Shown here one piece after another: positions 12,650 through 23,275 of a DNA stretch of 64,000 nt. This stretch comes from Lates calcarifer (lineage: Eukaryota > Chordata > Actinopteri > Centropomidae), in the NCBI RefSeq assembly GCF_001640805.2, contig NC_066845.1, positions 23,748,307-23,812,306 on the forward strand. Direction: 5' to 3'. Positions within the stretch are counted from its first letter, which is position 1, and each line of letters opens with the position of its first letter. The notes beneath the pieces were generated by a model. That model had not been told where the DNA came from, searched no databases, and saw only the letters and a program-made list of their open reading frames with translations. Position numbers and translations under genes: made by a program.

Positions 12650-13050
12650 TACTCTTTATCCACGAACAACATGAATAAATTTATTATGCGTTCACCCGCC
12701 GCCTCCTCCCACTCCCACAAATCTACTCGGCCGGCACAAACTGCAAAGCCACTCTAGTCACCTTGAAATTTCCTCTGCTATTTTCCAATTAAAAGCTTAA
12801 TAGCCCTGGAGACTGGCTTCACGTGGGGAAGTTTACCGTGCTCTTATTCTCTGTAAGCCGCGCAGCCTCGGATCCCATTATTTGCTTGAATAAACCTTTT
12901 TTACGGTCAGAAATGGGCCCCGGCTTTGTCCGGTGTTATGTTTCAATGCCCTCTATTAGTCCAGCAGAAGGGACATATCAGCATCCTCGACATAGTTCCC
13001 AAAGGGCTTTTATACATGTAGAGACCTAATCATCTAAGTTATGTACGATT
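12650..13050. promoter_or_regulatory. Candidate conserved non-coding element upstream of dmrt3
   Basis: Low-repeat, GC-balanced sequence standing out from AT-rich flanks, without an open frame of coding character. It contains homeodomain-type cores (CAATTAAAAG from about 12786, TTAATA) and a palindromic E-box CACGTG at 12820-12825. It lies about 1.6 kb upstream of the dmrt3 start. The look is that of a vertebrate enhancer, but conservation was not tested. Confidence 0.35.
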
Positions 13051-14590
13051 GTGTAAAAGGTGCGAGAAGCAGCGTGCGTTTTGTCCTGAGTTAAGCCTGT
13101 GGGCCTGCAGGCGACAGGGAGAGGAAACGCACACAAACGTCCTGACTCTGTTTGAATAAGAATTGAATTAAACACACACAACTCTTCCAATGCAATATGT
13201 TCGACTTATTTCTCTCAAAATAAACCATGTTGTGGGTTTGAGATACAAATGAGACGTCAGAGTTTAGACAGCTGGGTCATTTTCTACATTAATTCAGTTG
13301 ATTTTTAGACTTTTTAAGTTTTTCTGGTGCTATTTTCTGTTTAAATTTCATGTTTTCTTTCACCTTGAATTGGTAAAATATCAAATTTATGCACCATATT
13401 TTAAAAATCTACAAATTGCGGTCAACAGTAAAGGCCCTGACTTGTTAATTTACCGTTTTAATGTCCTAAAAAAAATTTGAATTTGCATTTTTTGTCCTGC
13501 ATGTGTCAGTATTGACAACCAGGATGTTATTCAGTTGACTTATGGTGAATTTACAGCTTAAATTTCCATGTTGAAATAAGAAAACTACGTCTTCTGTTTG
13601 AATAATTTGTAGTTTGGACTCAAACTACAGGCATTTATGATGCTATTCTCGTTTTTTGTTGCATGTTAATGGTTGAAATATAAACTTTTTTAAACTTTTT
13701 AAAATATCCACAAATATGGGTGCCAATAGAAAAGCATTTCATCTTTTCACCACTTCTAAATTTTTAATGGATGTTTGTTTCATGCAGGAACTGTTTTCCT
13801 TCAGTCTCTAAAATGTGTCAGCTGATGTCACAGTGAAACAGTTGAGTTTGAGCTCAGACTAATGGGTCATACATATGTTTTCAGGTGTTGATGACACTTT
13901 TTTCAGAGTAAATTTTGTGTTTTGTTGACTCCTGTGTTTGTATTTTGTCTGTTAACTTTAACTTCTTTGGTTCTTTATTTCCTGCAGGGGCTCAGTTTTC
14001 CCTCATACAGTCTTTAAACTCTCATATCATAGGCCTGCACTGCACTTCAGTCTTCTCTGGGACTGTTTCTGGATATAATGTTGCAGCTCTCAGCTGATAA
14101 ATCTGCAATAATGAATCTCAACACTTTATTTCAGCTGCAGGATCAAGTCTTAGAATCTTTAAATATTTCCAATGATGTTGAATCTTTCTCTGATCTTGGA
14201 GGGAAACTCTACTAACGTGTGAACCTCAGAGGGAAACTTGAGGTTATCTGATCCTCACTTGGCAGGTTTTTGTTTCTCGCCCACTTCAGCCTCACATGGA
14301 CATTTCTTGCAGCGTGCAGACGCTTTGACGCGAGTAACAGCGTTTGGTTACTCGTCTCCATAAGTGCGTGTCAGCCTGATGCATATCTGTGCTGTCAGCC
14401 GGGGGGGGAAGGTGGATCCTCCACTACAAGCCAACACCTCTTATCCTCATCCTGTCATGCGTGTAGCAGAGCAGCTCCATCCAGCTCCATCTCTCTGACT
14501 GCTGCTGCTGCTGACAACGACACTCCAGCTCCGCCTCGCCTCTCCGCACATGCACTTGTGCGTCCTGGGAAACACGCCGCGTCCGACAGA
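13051..14590 (+). promoter_or_regulatory. dmrt3: dmrt3 upstream region and presumed 5' UTR
   Basis: AT-rich up to about 14270, then GC content rises sharply into the first exon. A G8 run sits at about 14401. The frame of dmrt3 stays open upstream to a Met at 14270, which would add 107 residues. These are rich in Cys, Ser and His, unlike any Dmrt3 N-terminus, so this part is read as 5' UTR. I see no clear TATA box; the transcription start is not located. Confidence 0.5.
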
Positions 14591-14990
14591 ATGAATGGCT
14601 ACGGGTCGCCCTACCTGTACATGGGGGCTCCGGTGTCTCAGCCCCGGGCTCCGCTCCAGAGGACCCCCAAGTGCGCGCGGTGCCGGAACCACGGCGTGCT
14701 GTCGTGGCTCAAAGGTCACAAGCGCTACTGCCGCTTCAAGGACTGCACCTGCGAGAAGTGCATCCTCATCATCGAGCGGCAGCGCGTCATGGCGGCGCAG
14801 GTGGCGCTCCGGAGGCAGCAGGCCAACGAGAGTCTGGAGAGCCTCATCCCGGAGTCGCTCAGAGTGCTGCCCGGCATCGGCATACCCGGGGCCGGCGAGG
14901 GGAACCAGGGAACCCCGCCGAGGTCAGAGGAGCTGGAGCTGAGGTGGAGCAGCGCGGAGCCGGTGCAGGCCGGAGCGCAAACATGCACAG
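14591..14990 (+). CDS. dmrt3: dmrt3 exon 1 (DM-domain exon)
   Basis: Carries the start codon and the entire DM domain, then an [14 protein letters not shown] segment. The donor is ACAG|GTAGGA with GT at 14991-14992. The exon is 400 nt, leaving one base (G) that joins AG of exon 2 to make a Glu codon. A purine-rich microsatellite begins 10 bases after the donor. Confidence 0.93.
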
Positions 14991-17656
14991 GTAGGAGGCG
15001 GAGAGGAGAGGAGAGGAGAGGAGAGAGGGATGGAGCTCCACTTTAACTTTAACTTTAACTAAAATTTCATCTTATTACATGTAATGAAAACAATGAACAA
15101 TTCAGCAGAAAAACAAATGAAGATCGAAATAATTTTAAATCACCACCAGACTACTAATAAATAATAATGATAAATTAATCACAGGAACATTACCAATACT
15201 TTGGAAACATTTTCTCACATCTTAAACTTAAGAGACAAAACAAATCCTTTACTGAAAAATTAAAAAATGTCAGTGAATTTTTAAATTAGTAAAAAAGAAA
15301 CAAAGATTGATCATTAAAATGTTTATTTTTATTTGCATCACACCTAATCTAATCTGTTTAAAGGTATCTCCAGATACAGTCATTTGTTTTGGGTAATATT
15401 TCAACAAGTAAGTAAACACATCCTCTGATGATACATTTGAATTACAGTTTTATTTAAAGGGATTCATTCAGGCCATTATTATAATTTAAAACAACAAAAA
15501 ATAAAATTACTTTATTGATCACCAGGGAGAGATGCATTAAATGTTTTCAGTCATTATCTCGATTTTCTTTTTATAAAACGACAGAATCATAAAGAACAAA
15601 AAATATCGACTGTGTTGACCCAAAGCTGAAATAAACTTATGTTTGACATTTTTACAAAATATTCAGGGAGAAAATCCACGAGACATCTTTTTAATTAAAT
15701 GAGAAGAACGAATCTTATATATTAAGATTTTTCACAGGCTGAACATTTATTAATTCGATATTTGTAACAGACAAATGTGTCTATTCCCCTGGTAATTATT
15801 AGAATAATGACACCACCACAAGAGTTGTTTTATTATTGTTTTCCTTATTTATTTATTGAACATCACGTTACTTTTTTATTCATAATTTCCTTTCTTTTTT
15901 GACAAGGAATACATTTCTCTGTAATCATTTAATCAATTAATCTGGTTAATTATGATCTGAATTCAGCAAACAGGCTGAGACATGATGTGTTTATTCACAA
16001 CTCCTGTTTTAATCGTTTAATTTCAGCTGTTTATTTAGATTTTTATTCAAAAAGCAGAGAGTTTAGTGGTCAAGAGATCATTCCAGGTGACATGTAGCTA
16101 ATAATTAGCAGCTCTGTCTTTATTAAATTAATTAACAGCCTTAATGATCTCGCCCTGGTTGTTTGGACGCAGGCAGCGATCAGCTTTATCCACATCAGCT
16201 GCATCTTCCTGAGCTGCTGTGTGTGCAGAGAGTATCCGAGTAATCAGTGGCGGGCAGCTTCAGTCGAATCTCATCGCCATTTTTCTTGCAGGAGGGTCAA
16301 GTTGAGATGAAATGTTACCGAGCAACAGGCCGATCTGTTTGCACGGTGTGGTCAAAAGATTCCTCAGACACACAGTCAGCACTTTGCGTTAACAGCTCCG
16401 CAGAGGAGAGAGTAAAGTAAATGCTCGTAAATCGTCGTGTTGGAGACAAGTTGACAAGCGATTAATTGTATGTTTCCTTTCCTGTTGAGAGCTGAGGGTG
16501 TGATGGGAGAGCAGCTCAGTGTTTCTGGAGCCTCTGGTTCATTTAATGCTCCATCGGCTTCGTGCGAGCTGGAATCTGTTCTGTTTCTCGCCCAAACTTG
16601 CCTCCTGACTTCCTGTTTCCTCGCCCCGCAGAGCCCACAGAGGACGGTCCCGATGAGGTGTCTGGGGGTGAGAACGGGGGCAGCTCCAGCGAGAAGGAGC
16701 AGGACCCGGTGAGCTCCCCAGAGGACTCCAAACCGAACTCCTGCTACACCCCGGAGCCCCCGGAAACCCCGTCCAACCCGGGAGAGGAGAGCCGCTACAG
16801 CCTCCCCAAAGCCGGCAGCGCTGAGAAGGAAGCCAAAGCCGAGAGTCCACACAAGTATCCCGTCAGCCCCGGGGAGCAGAGCGTGCTGATCGAAGGCCTC
16901 GCGGGCTCCATCAACCTCCCCTTCAGCCTCCGGGCCAACCGGCCGCCGCTGGAGGTCCTCAAGAAGATCTTCCCCGCGCACAAGCCTCCGGTCCTGGAGC
17001 TGATCCTCAGAGGCTGCGGGGGGGATCTGGTGGGGGCCATCGAGGTGCTGCTGTCCAGCAGGAGCCCCGACGGTAGCGCGCACGCGCACGCCGACCCGCA
17101 CACGGACGCCCTGGTGCTGCCCTCAAACGGACACCTGTTCGAGCACACGCTGGGCTCCTACCACCCGGTGTCCTCCTCCGCCAAGTGGTCGGTGGGCTCC
17201 GCTTTCCGGGTGCCCGAGTCCCTGCGGTTCACGTCCGACTCCGCTTCGGGCGTGGTCTCCACGGGCCCTCTGGGTGTCCCCCTGCAGCACCCGTCCTTCC
17301 CGCAGCCCACGCGCTACCCGCTCATGCTGCGCAACTCCCTCACGCGCAGCCAGGCCAGCCCCTTCGTGCACAACGACGTGACTCTGTGGAATACCATGGC
17401 TCTGCAGCAGCAGTACCAGCTCCGATCGGCGGCCCAGTACGTGTCTCCTTTCTCCCCGGCAGCCCCCGCCGGACCCGGGGGATCCGTGTTCCGCAGCTCC
17501 CCCATCCTCCCCTCCAGACCCTCCGAGGAGCAGCGCATCAGCATCCAGGAGGAGAGCTGCACGCTGGGGCCCAAACCCAACCTCTACTCCCCCGATGAGG
17601 AGTACGAGGAGCGGTCTGACTCCGCAGACTCCCGCATCCTGAACTCATCCACCTAA
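14591..17656 (+). CDS. dmrt3: dmrt3, DM/DMA-domain transcription factor (2 exons, complete)
   Basis: Coding exons 14591-14990 and 16632-17656 join in phase to give 474 aa, close to the vertebrate DMRT3 length of about 470. It is a nuclear DNA-binding factor; in vertebrates it specifies dI6 commissural spinal interneurons and is expressed in gonad. The DM domain (about residues 24-78) has every zinc ligand with Doublesex spacing: C28, C31, H43, C47 for site 1 and H34, C52, C54, C57 for site 2. The recognition helix [19 protein letters not shown] follows. The DMA (CUE-like) domain spans about residues 237-276 ([20 protein letters not shown] onward). The C-terminal tail [19 protein letters not shown] matches the conserved DMRT3 end. 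Start choice: [12 protein letters not shown] is the family N-terminus, with A at -3; the upstream in-frame Met at 14270 was rejected. It lies between dmrt1 and dmrt2, all same strand. The DMA domain and tail exclude dmrt1 and dmrt2; the order excludes dmrt4/5. Confidence 0.97.
14991..16631 (+). other. dmrt3: dmrt3 intron 1 (1641 bp)
   Basis: GT-AG intron between the DM and DMA exons; AG at 16630-16631. It starts with five tandem GAGAG units (15001-15025) and three CTTTAA units (15041-15058). The middle is AT-rich, with a short ACTTTATTGATCACCAGGGA phrase at about 15508 that resembles a retroelement tail. The last 500 bp are less AT-rich and contain TTAATTAACAG-type homeodomain cores near 16125-16135. 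Confidence 0.85.
15001..15060 (+). repeat. GAGAG and CTTTAA microsatellites next to dmrt3 donor
   Basis: Positions 15000-15030 are all purine and made mainly of GAGAG units. Three CTTTAA units follow at 15041-15058. Both lie within 70 bases of the exon 1 splice donor. Confidence 0.85.
16632..17656 (+). CDS. dmrt3: dmrt3 exon 2 (DMA-domain exon)
   Basis: Acceptor CCCCGCAG with AG at 16630-16631, stop TAA at 17654-17656. It encodes residue 134 (split codon) to 474: a Ser/Glu/Pro-rich linker, the conserved [10 protein letters not shown] segment, the DMA domain at 16940-17059, a Ser/Pro/Tyr-rich C-terminal region and the acidic DMRT3 tail. It is strongly GC-rich with clear codon structure, unlike the flanking DNA. 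Confidence 0.93.
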
Positions 17657-17725
17657 AATAAATGCTGATGATGGACTAACGCAGCAGGGGGGGAACCAAA
17701 AATGTATTATTCTGAAAGGACATCA

Positions 17726-17767
17726 GTGTGTGTGTGTGTGTGTGCGTGTGTGCGTGTGTGTGTGTGA
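17726..17767 (+). repeat. (TG)n microsatellite in dmrt3 3' UTR
   Basis: About 20 TG units with two CG interruptions. Confidence 0.9.
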
Positions 17768-17892
17768 GGCAATCACCCGTTGATAAGGTGATGTTTAATC
17801 CCCCCCAAACATCACATCACATCACCCCCCTCATGCTCTCAAGATGTCACTGGACTTGACCAAAACGGGATGAATGTAAACACATGGTGATC

Positions 17893-17931
17893 ATTATTAT
17901 TATTATTATTATTATTGTTATTATTATTATT
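17893..17931 (+). repeat. (TTA)n microsatellite in dmrt3 3' UTR
   Basis: About 13 trinucleotide units with one G interruption. Confidence 0.9.
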
Positions 17932-18024
17932 TTGAAAATCCATTCTCTATTTCCTGTAAGCATGTTTATTACTGTGAAAACTGTCGATGTTAAGGATCAT
18001 CACTGCATGTTAAAGAGTATGCCA

Positions 18025-18030
18025 AATAAA
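18025..18030 (+). terminator. dmrt3: Likely dmrt3 poly(A) signal
   Basis: AATAAA followed about 25 bases later by a GT/T-rich stretch (GTGTTGCTGATTTTATT) that suits cleavage-stimulation binding. It is the best signal within 1 kb of the stop. Confidence 0.6.
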
Positions 18031-18060
18031 TCGGAGTCGTCCAAATGGAGCAGGAGTGTT

Positions 18061-21000
18061 GCTGATTTTATTCTGAGGCAGATGTCTGAGGTTTATCCAT
18101 GAGAAATGTTGTGAATTTATATTTAACAAACATCTTTAGTGACTTTCTGAAGTGGGTTTAATGCTCTATAATCATGTACAAATTAAATTAAACACCAGAA
18201 TGCTCAGTGTTATCTAAAATAACAAGAGTAAGAAGAAGAATCTAGCTGATGTTATGCTTTTAATTTGTGATATTTAAGACATATTAACCATTAGATCCAA
18301 CTTTACATTCAGATAAAACACCTCAAGATTTATAGACAAAATCTAAAGGTCAGAACATCCAGAATAAGTTAAACCAGTTTAGTTTTCCCCAAACATAACA
18401 CACAACCACAAAATTAACATTCACACACAGTATTATCAGTGTGTGTTAACTGCATTTAAAAACAAACAGTTTAGAATCCAGTATAATGTAGTTGACATAA
18501 AGACATTTTAACTGTGTTTAAGTGATTGTCAACAATTTAAATTTCTGTGCAGACGTATTTATATTATTCTAACTGTGTTTTACTGTGTTGTTATTTATCT
18601 GTTTATGCAGCAGCCTCTGCTCATGGCTGTCCACAGGAGGAGTTACAGTTACAAGTGCATTAATAAACACTTAAATCTGCCTGTAATTAAAGTGTTAATT
18701 CAAGAACCCATTTATTAAATGTTTATATACTGATTATAAATGTTAACTTAAAGTGCATTTACATTGATGCAACAAAAAAAATTACAAGAAAAGTCAGATT
18801 ATTTCCAAACTCAAGACACAAGCATTAACATGTTCATCACTCACATGTTTCAGCTGCAAAATAAAAACTGCAAATATTTTATTTTTATTTTAACTTCAAA
18901 TCATCATTAATCATTTTATCTGTTATTATTATTATTATTACTATTCATCTTCACACTAACTACAGTGACCAAATAAATGTAGTGAGGTATGAAAGTGAAA
19001 TATTTTGAGGTGGAGTAAAAGCAGAAATCCTCACTGTAAGAGCAGTATTTGAGTAAATGTACTTAGTTACTTTTCACCACCGGTATCAGAGAATGTAAAC
19101 TGTGTGATAACCACTGTTGGAGCATCTTGGTGAAACAGTGAGTGGATGAAGTTACTGGATGATGATGGAGGAAGACAGCAGTGGAATGTAACTAAGTACA
19201 TTTACTCAACTACTGCACATAGTTTTACTGGTGTGCGACACTGCTCCACCTCTTTCTATTTGAGCTGCAGATCACTGATTATATTCAGAGGTTATAAAGT
19301 CATGTTTACTGGGATTTTACACGAGCTTTATATTTATATTCCATCACTGAAAAATCATGGCAGAAGTTTTGTTGGTCTTATGAGAGAACGTCCTTTCAAA
19401 ATAAGAGCTTAAGACATATATGTGCTTCCTAAGAAGAACTTTATCATTAAAACACTACGACTTACTCCACAGCATCTTCCATTATCTCACATACTGTAGG
19501 TTAAGGCCTCCTGTGTGGTCTAAACCTTTTAAATGCTGCCATCTAGTGGTAAAACTGAGCTATACTGTGTTTATATTACAGCCCAAACTGGACCCAGTAA
19601 CTCAAGATTTAGGACTGAAATTGACAGCAAATAAATCTTTTGTACGCACGGATTCATTTTGTTTTGATCAAAGCATCTGCAGTTTTTCCTCCAGTATTAT
19701 ACACACCACTTATGAGCAGTTTTACAGCAGTTTTTTGCTTAGTGACACTTCAACACATCAAACTACCAACTCTACTGTTAATGGCTAATAGTAATAACTA
19801 AAAAAATAACACTAATCAGTGATAAATCAAGGGCATGGAAAGGTTTTTGTCCATCTCTTTCCCAAAATCTCAACGCGATTTGAAGTTATGACCTTGCTCA
19901 GTGGCATCTCAGCGGCAGATTAAAGGGTTTTGAACCATGATAATCACATTATCAGATCATTAATTAAATATATTATGAGTTTATCATCATTTTTAATTAC
20001 ATATCTGTGTTTTACAGTTAGTCAGACAAAATAAGACATGTGAAATGTTCCTTTAGATTCTCTGAAGGTCATTTAGTCCTTTAATGTTTTGTGTTTGTTT
20101 TATATTTTAACAGTAAATTCATAAATTTAGAAATTTAATTTGCTTTCTGAACACAGTTTCTCCCATCCAGTTCCGAGATGTCTTGGTTATGAGCTGTGAC
20201 AAACAATGAGAGTAAAAGTTTTCCTTTGTTTACCTGCTTCAGTCTGACACCCAGTGGACAACAGGGGGAATATCAGGTTTTTAATCACCAAACACCTGGG
20301 TAAATAATTCACATGGTAACACATCAGTATTTTATTATTTCACAATTGGCACATATGTAGCAGTAGCTAGTGAAATATGAAGAAACAGATGAGACTGAAT
20401 TAAATAAGCAGCAAGAATTCATCTGAGTGTGGCATTAATTTTACTTTTTTTATTTTTTAAAAGTTTGTTGCACACAAGATTTACCAGGGTTTCTGCAGTG
20501 TTCACTTTATTACATTTATTGACATTCATATTCTAACACAATGTAGAATATAATTTGATATATTTTTCACAATCATATGGGTCAAAGAATGAAGTAAAAC
20601 TAGTGGGGATAATGAGGCCTACAATTATTTATCAAGAGCATGAATTTATTTACATTTATGTCACATTTCTGCCACTCTTCAGCTGTAAATAACAATTTCT
20701 AATATATCTGTAAAAATATTGTGTTGTGAACTTTAAAATATTGACTTAATTTAAGTTTTTGCTGAAATCTGGGGCCTAATGAAACTCATCCTGCAGCCAA
20801 TGCAAGGCAACTAAAAATAATATTTAATCTCATGTAAATTATATTTAAGATTTTTTAATACCTTGGAAAATGTTTGTTAAAATTGGACTGAATTAAATGC
20901 TTTATTACTTTAAAACCTATGTTAAAGGCAAATCTTTTATCAGATGCAGTTGTAGTGGGCCTAAATAAGATCAGTCTGGTGCAAATCAAATGTGGATACT

Positions 21001-21199
21001 GAGAGAAACTGATGATTTCCTGAATGAAATGAATTCACTTTGGATTTCTTTAGCTTTTTCCTTCTATAAAATGTCCTAATTCACACGTCTATTACCACTG
21101 AATCATTGTGTGTGTATAGGTTACCTAATGACAGACTGAGGTGTGAAATGGAAAGAGAAAATTTAGTCCTCTCAGGTGCAGGTAAATGTAAAAACTCCA
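18061..21199. other. dmrt3-dmrt2 intergenic, AT-rich
   Basis: AT-rich DNA without a supported gene. It contains the inverted repeat at 18955-19215 (listed separately). A more GC-rich patch at about 20160-20300 is unremarkable. Open frames at 19146-19412 and 19420-19788 have repeat-like or random content. Confidence 0.5.
18955..19215. repeat. Teleost dispersed repeat in inverted arrangement
   Basis: The 20-mer GAGTAAATGTACTTAGTTAC at 19051-19070 recurs as a perfect reverse complement at 19188-19207, and again in direct orientation at 53874-53893. The flanking phrases (AAATAAATGTAGTG, GTGGAGTAAAA, TTTCACCAC) are those of a very common fish repeat, probably a non-autonomous DNA transposon. Confidence 0.7.
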
Positions 21200-21480
21200 C
21201 AGCTGAAGGACACGTCCTCCTGTTTGTTGCACATTAGCCGTCAGAGGTCGGAGGTGTCGGACCCCTTCAGACAGAGACAAATGCCGTCCCGCCTGGTTTT
21301 GTATTCAGCCGCATGTGTTGTCGGTCCATCAGAGGCTAATTAACATAACAGGATCCCCAGTGATCCCACACTGCTCTTCTGTCTATACACAGCTCCTGTT
21401 ACGCTTTACGGCCTGCACGGCGGGACACTTCCAACAAGATGCTGTTGTTTCAATCAGCACCAAAAGTAAACTGAACAGCG
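21200..21480. promoter_or_regulatory. Candidate conserved non-coding element between dmrt3 and dmrt2
   Basis: Low-repeat, GC-balanced block with a TAATTA homeodomain core at 21337-21342 and no open frame of coding character. It stands out from AT-rich surroundings. Conservation is an inference. Confidence 0.3.
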
Positions 21481-21949
21481 TGTGAGAAAGTGTCTCCAGG
21501 CTGTGGCCATTAAAAAGATTCAGTGTGTGAGTGGTTAAAGTTTGTGTATTGAGCATTTTGCATGGACAACATCCTAAATAAACGTCAGTATAAAGAACCA
21601 GTAATGCTGCATTTTAGACAATATATCTTTGTTAAGTTTAGGTGGTTTTTGTGGAGTTAGGCCTAGAAAACAAACAACGTAATGTTTATTTTAAAAGGTC
21701 AAAATCACAATATTATAGCAGCTCCTATGGTGGATACAAAAAATACCACAAGATAACCACACAATCTATAAATATTATTATGTTTTTTAGAATATTTTTA
21801 ACCCTTCTTACTGTATCCTACACATTAGTAGTGTTTATTTAATGCCCTTACATACAGAACATTCACATTTTCATTTATTGAGGACTGAAAATGAACTTTT
21901 TTTATATGGATAAAGGAAATTTTAAAATATGTTAATTTATTTTTGAATG

Positions 21950-23045
21950 ATCATACCTGGGATCCATTCAAAGATCTGTGTAAACTCCTAATCGATCACC
22001 ATACACCTACAAGGACCCTTGAAATTCCTTTAGTAATGCCTGGATCCCTTTAAAGGATCCCTGGAAACTGCAACTACCTCAGTGAAAAAATCCCTTAAAT
22101 TACTTAAGTAACACCTCAAATCCATCCAAGGGTCCAAAGACACGGTCCAAAGACACGTGCGGTGATCCCTGAAACACTGTTTCAATAATGCCTGGAACTC
22201 TTTAGAGATTCCCTGGAAACTCTTCATGGATCCATGGACCCCCTTCTGTAACACCTGGAATCCATTCAAAGATCCATGGGAACTCGTCAAGGATTCCTGG
22301 ATCCCATGCAAACCCCTGGAATTCCCCCCTGAAATCCTTTCAAGGATCTCTCTAAAATCCAGAGATATCCCCAGAAACTTTCAAGGTCCTCTGAAATTCC
22401 CTCTGCCATGCCTGTAACCTGTAATCCCTGGAAACTCCTCAAGGACTTCCAGAACCCTGCAAAGAATCATGAAACTGTCTGCCAGCAATACCTGGAATCC
22501 CTATAAAGATCCCTGAACCCTTCCAAAGCTCCCTGCAACTTCTTCAAAGATACCTGAAACCTCTTCAAGGACCCTAAACACAAAGACCCATGCAAAGACC
22601 ACTGAAACTCATCCAATAATGCATGGAACCCCAAGGAATCTTTTCAAAGATGAACCTAAGACAAACTATGTCAAGGATCCCTAGAAAGCTCTGAGGGACC
22701 TCTAGACCCTGTAAAGACTTCTGAAATGCTTCCAGTAACACCTGAGATACCTTTAAGGATCCCTGGAATCACCTCAAGGATCTCCAGACATCTGCAAAAT
22801 TCTGAAACATCTAAAATAATGCTTGGAATCCATTTAGAAATCCACAGGAACTCCTAGTGGATTCATCTAGGATTTCCAGACCTTGCAAAAAACCCAAAAC
22901 CTTAAATACTCACAACCACTTAAAAGTCCCCTTGAACTTCTTCCAGATTCCCCAAGATTCTCTGACATAGAGTCTTTAAAGGATGCCTGGAATTCCTTCC
23001 AGGAACCCTGAAATGTCCTAAAAGAAAATCCATTCAAGCACCTCT
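21950..23045 (+). repeat. Degenerate minisatellite, CCTGGAA/GGATC units
   Basis: About 1.1 kb built from imperfect units around GGATCCCTGGAAACTCCTCA and CCTGGAATCCATTCAAAGAT. A recurring TAATGCCTGGA-type phrase appears at about 22035, 22187, 22617 and 22818 (also AACACCTGG variants). Copies diverge by substitutions and small indels. Because the units lack stops in several frames, false open frames appear on both strands (22030-22311 and 22226-22417). It lies midway between dmrt3 and dmrt2. Confidence 0.85.
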
Positions 23046-23099
23046 GGAGGCCCCCTCCTGCCCCACGCTGCTCCTCCGTAATGACACAGACAACACATT

Positions 23100-23275
23100 T
23101 CACCTGGAGGGTCCGGCTCAGTGCGGATCCTCCTGTCCGACCATCCAGCCCGATCCCAACATCAAAGCATTCCTGGTGTGGAAACGGCAGCCTGGGGTGG
23201 CCGGTCGTAACCTCCGTAATAAATTAAGACGAAGTGGCAAATAAAGCTGCACCTGCAGGCCTGACGTCTTAACCT
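23100..23275. promoter_or_regulatory. Low-repeat GC-rich block, possible regulatory element
   Basis: Directly after the minisatellite, a unique-looking GC-rich block runs into a CCGTAATAAATTAAG homeodomain-like phrase. It has no coding character. It is called only as a candidate. Confidence 0.22.

Larger units (their letters stand above)
17657..18060 (+). other. dmrt3: dmrt3 3' UTR
   Basis: An AATAAA at 17658-17663 sits at the stop codon and is probably too early to be used. The UTR holds a (TG)n tract at 17726-17767 and a (TTA)n tract at 17893-17931, and probably ends after the AATAAA at 18025-18030. Two microsatellites in one 400-base UTR may make it length-polymorphic. Confidence 0.55.

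Noticed and set aside
14270..14590. N-terminal extension of dmrt3 from an upstream in-frame Met
   Set aside because: The added 107 residues are Cys/Ser-rich and unlike Dmrt3; [12 protein letters not shown] at 14591 is the family start.
16376..17371. Long minus-strand frames under dmrt3 exon 2, up to 241 codons
   Set aside because: Shadows of GC-rich coding sequence; no family likeness and no splice context.
22030..22417. Repetitive proteins on both strands in the 22 kb region
   Set aside because: Product of the degenerate minisatellite; not maintained through the array.
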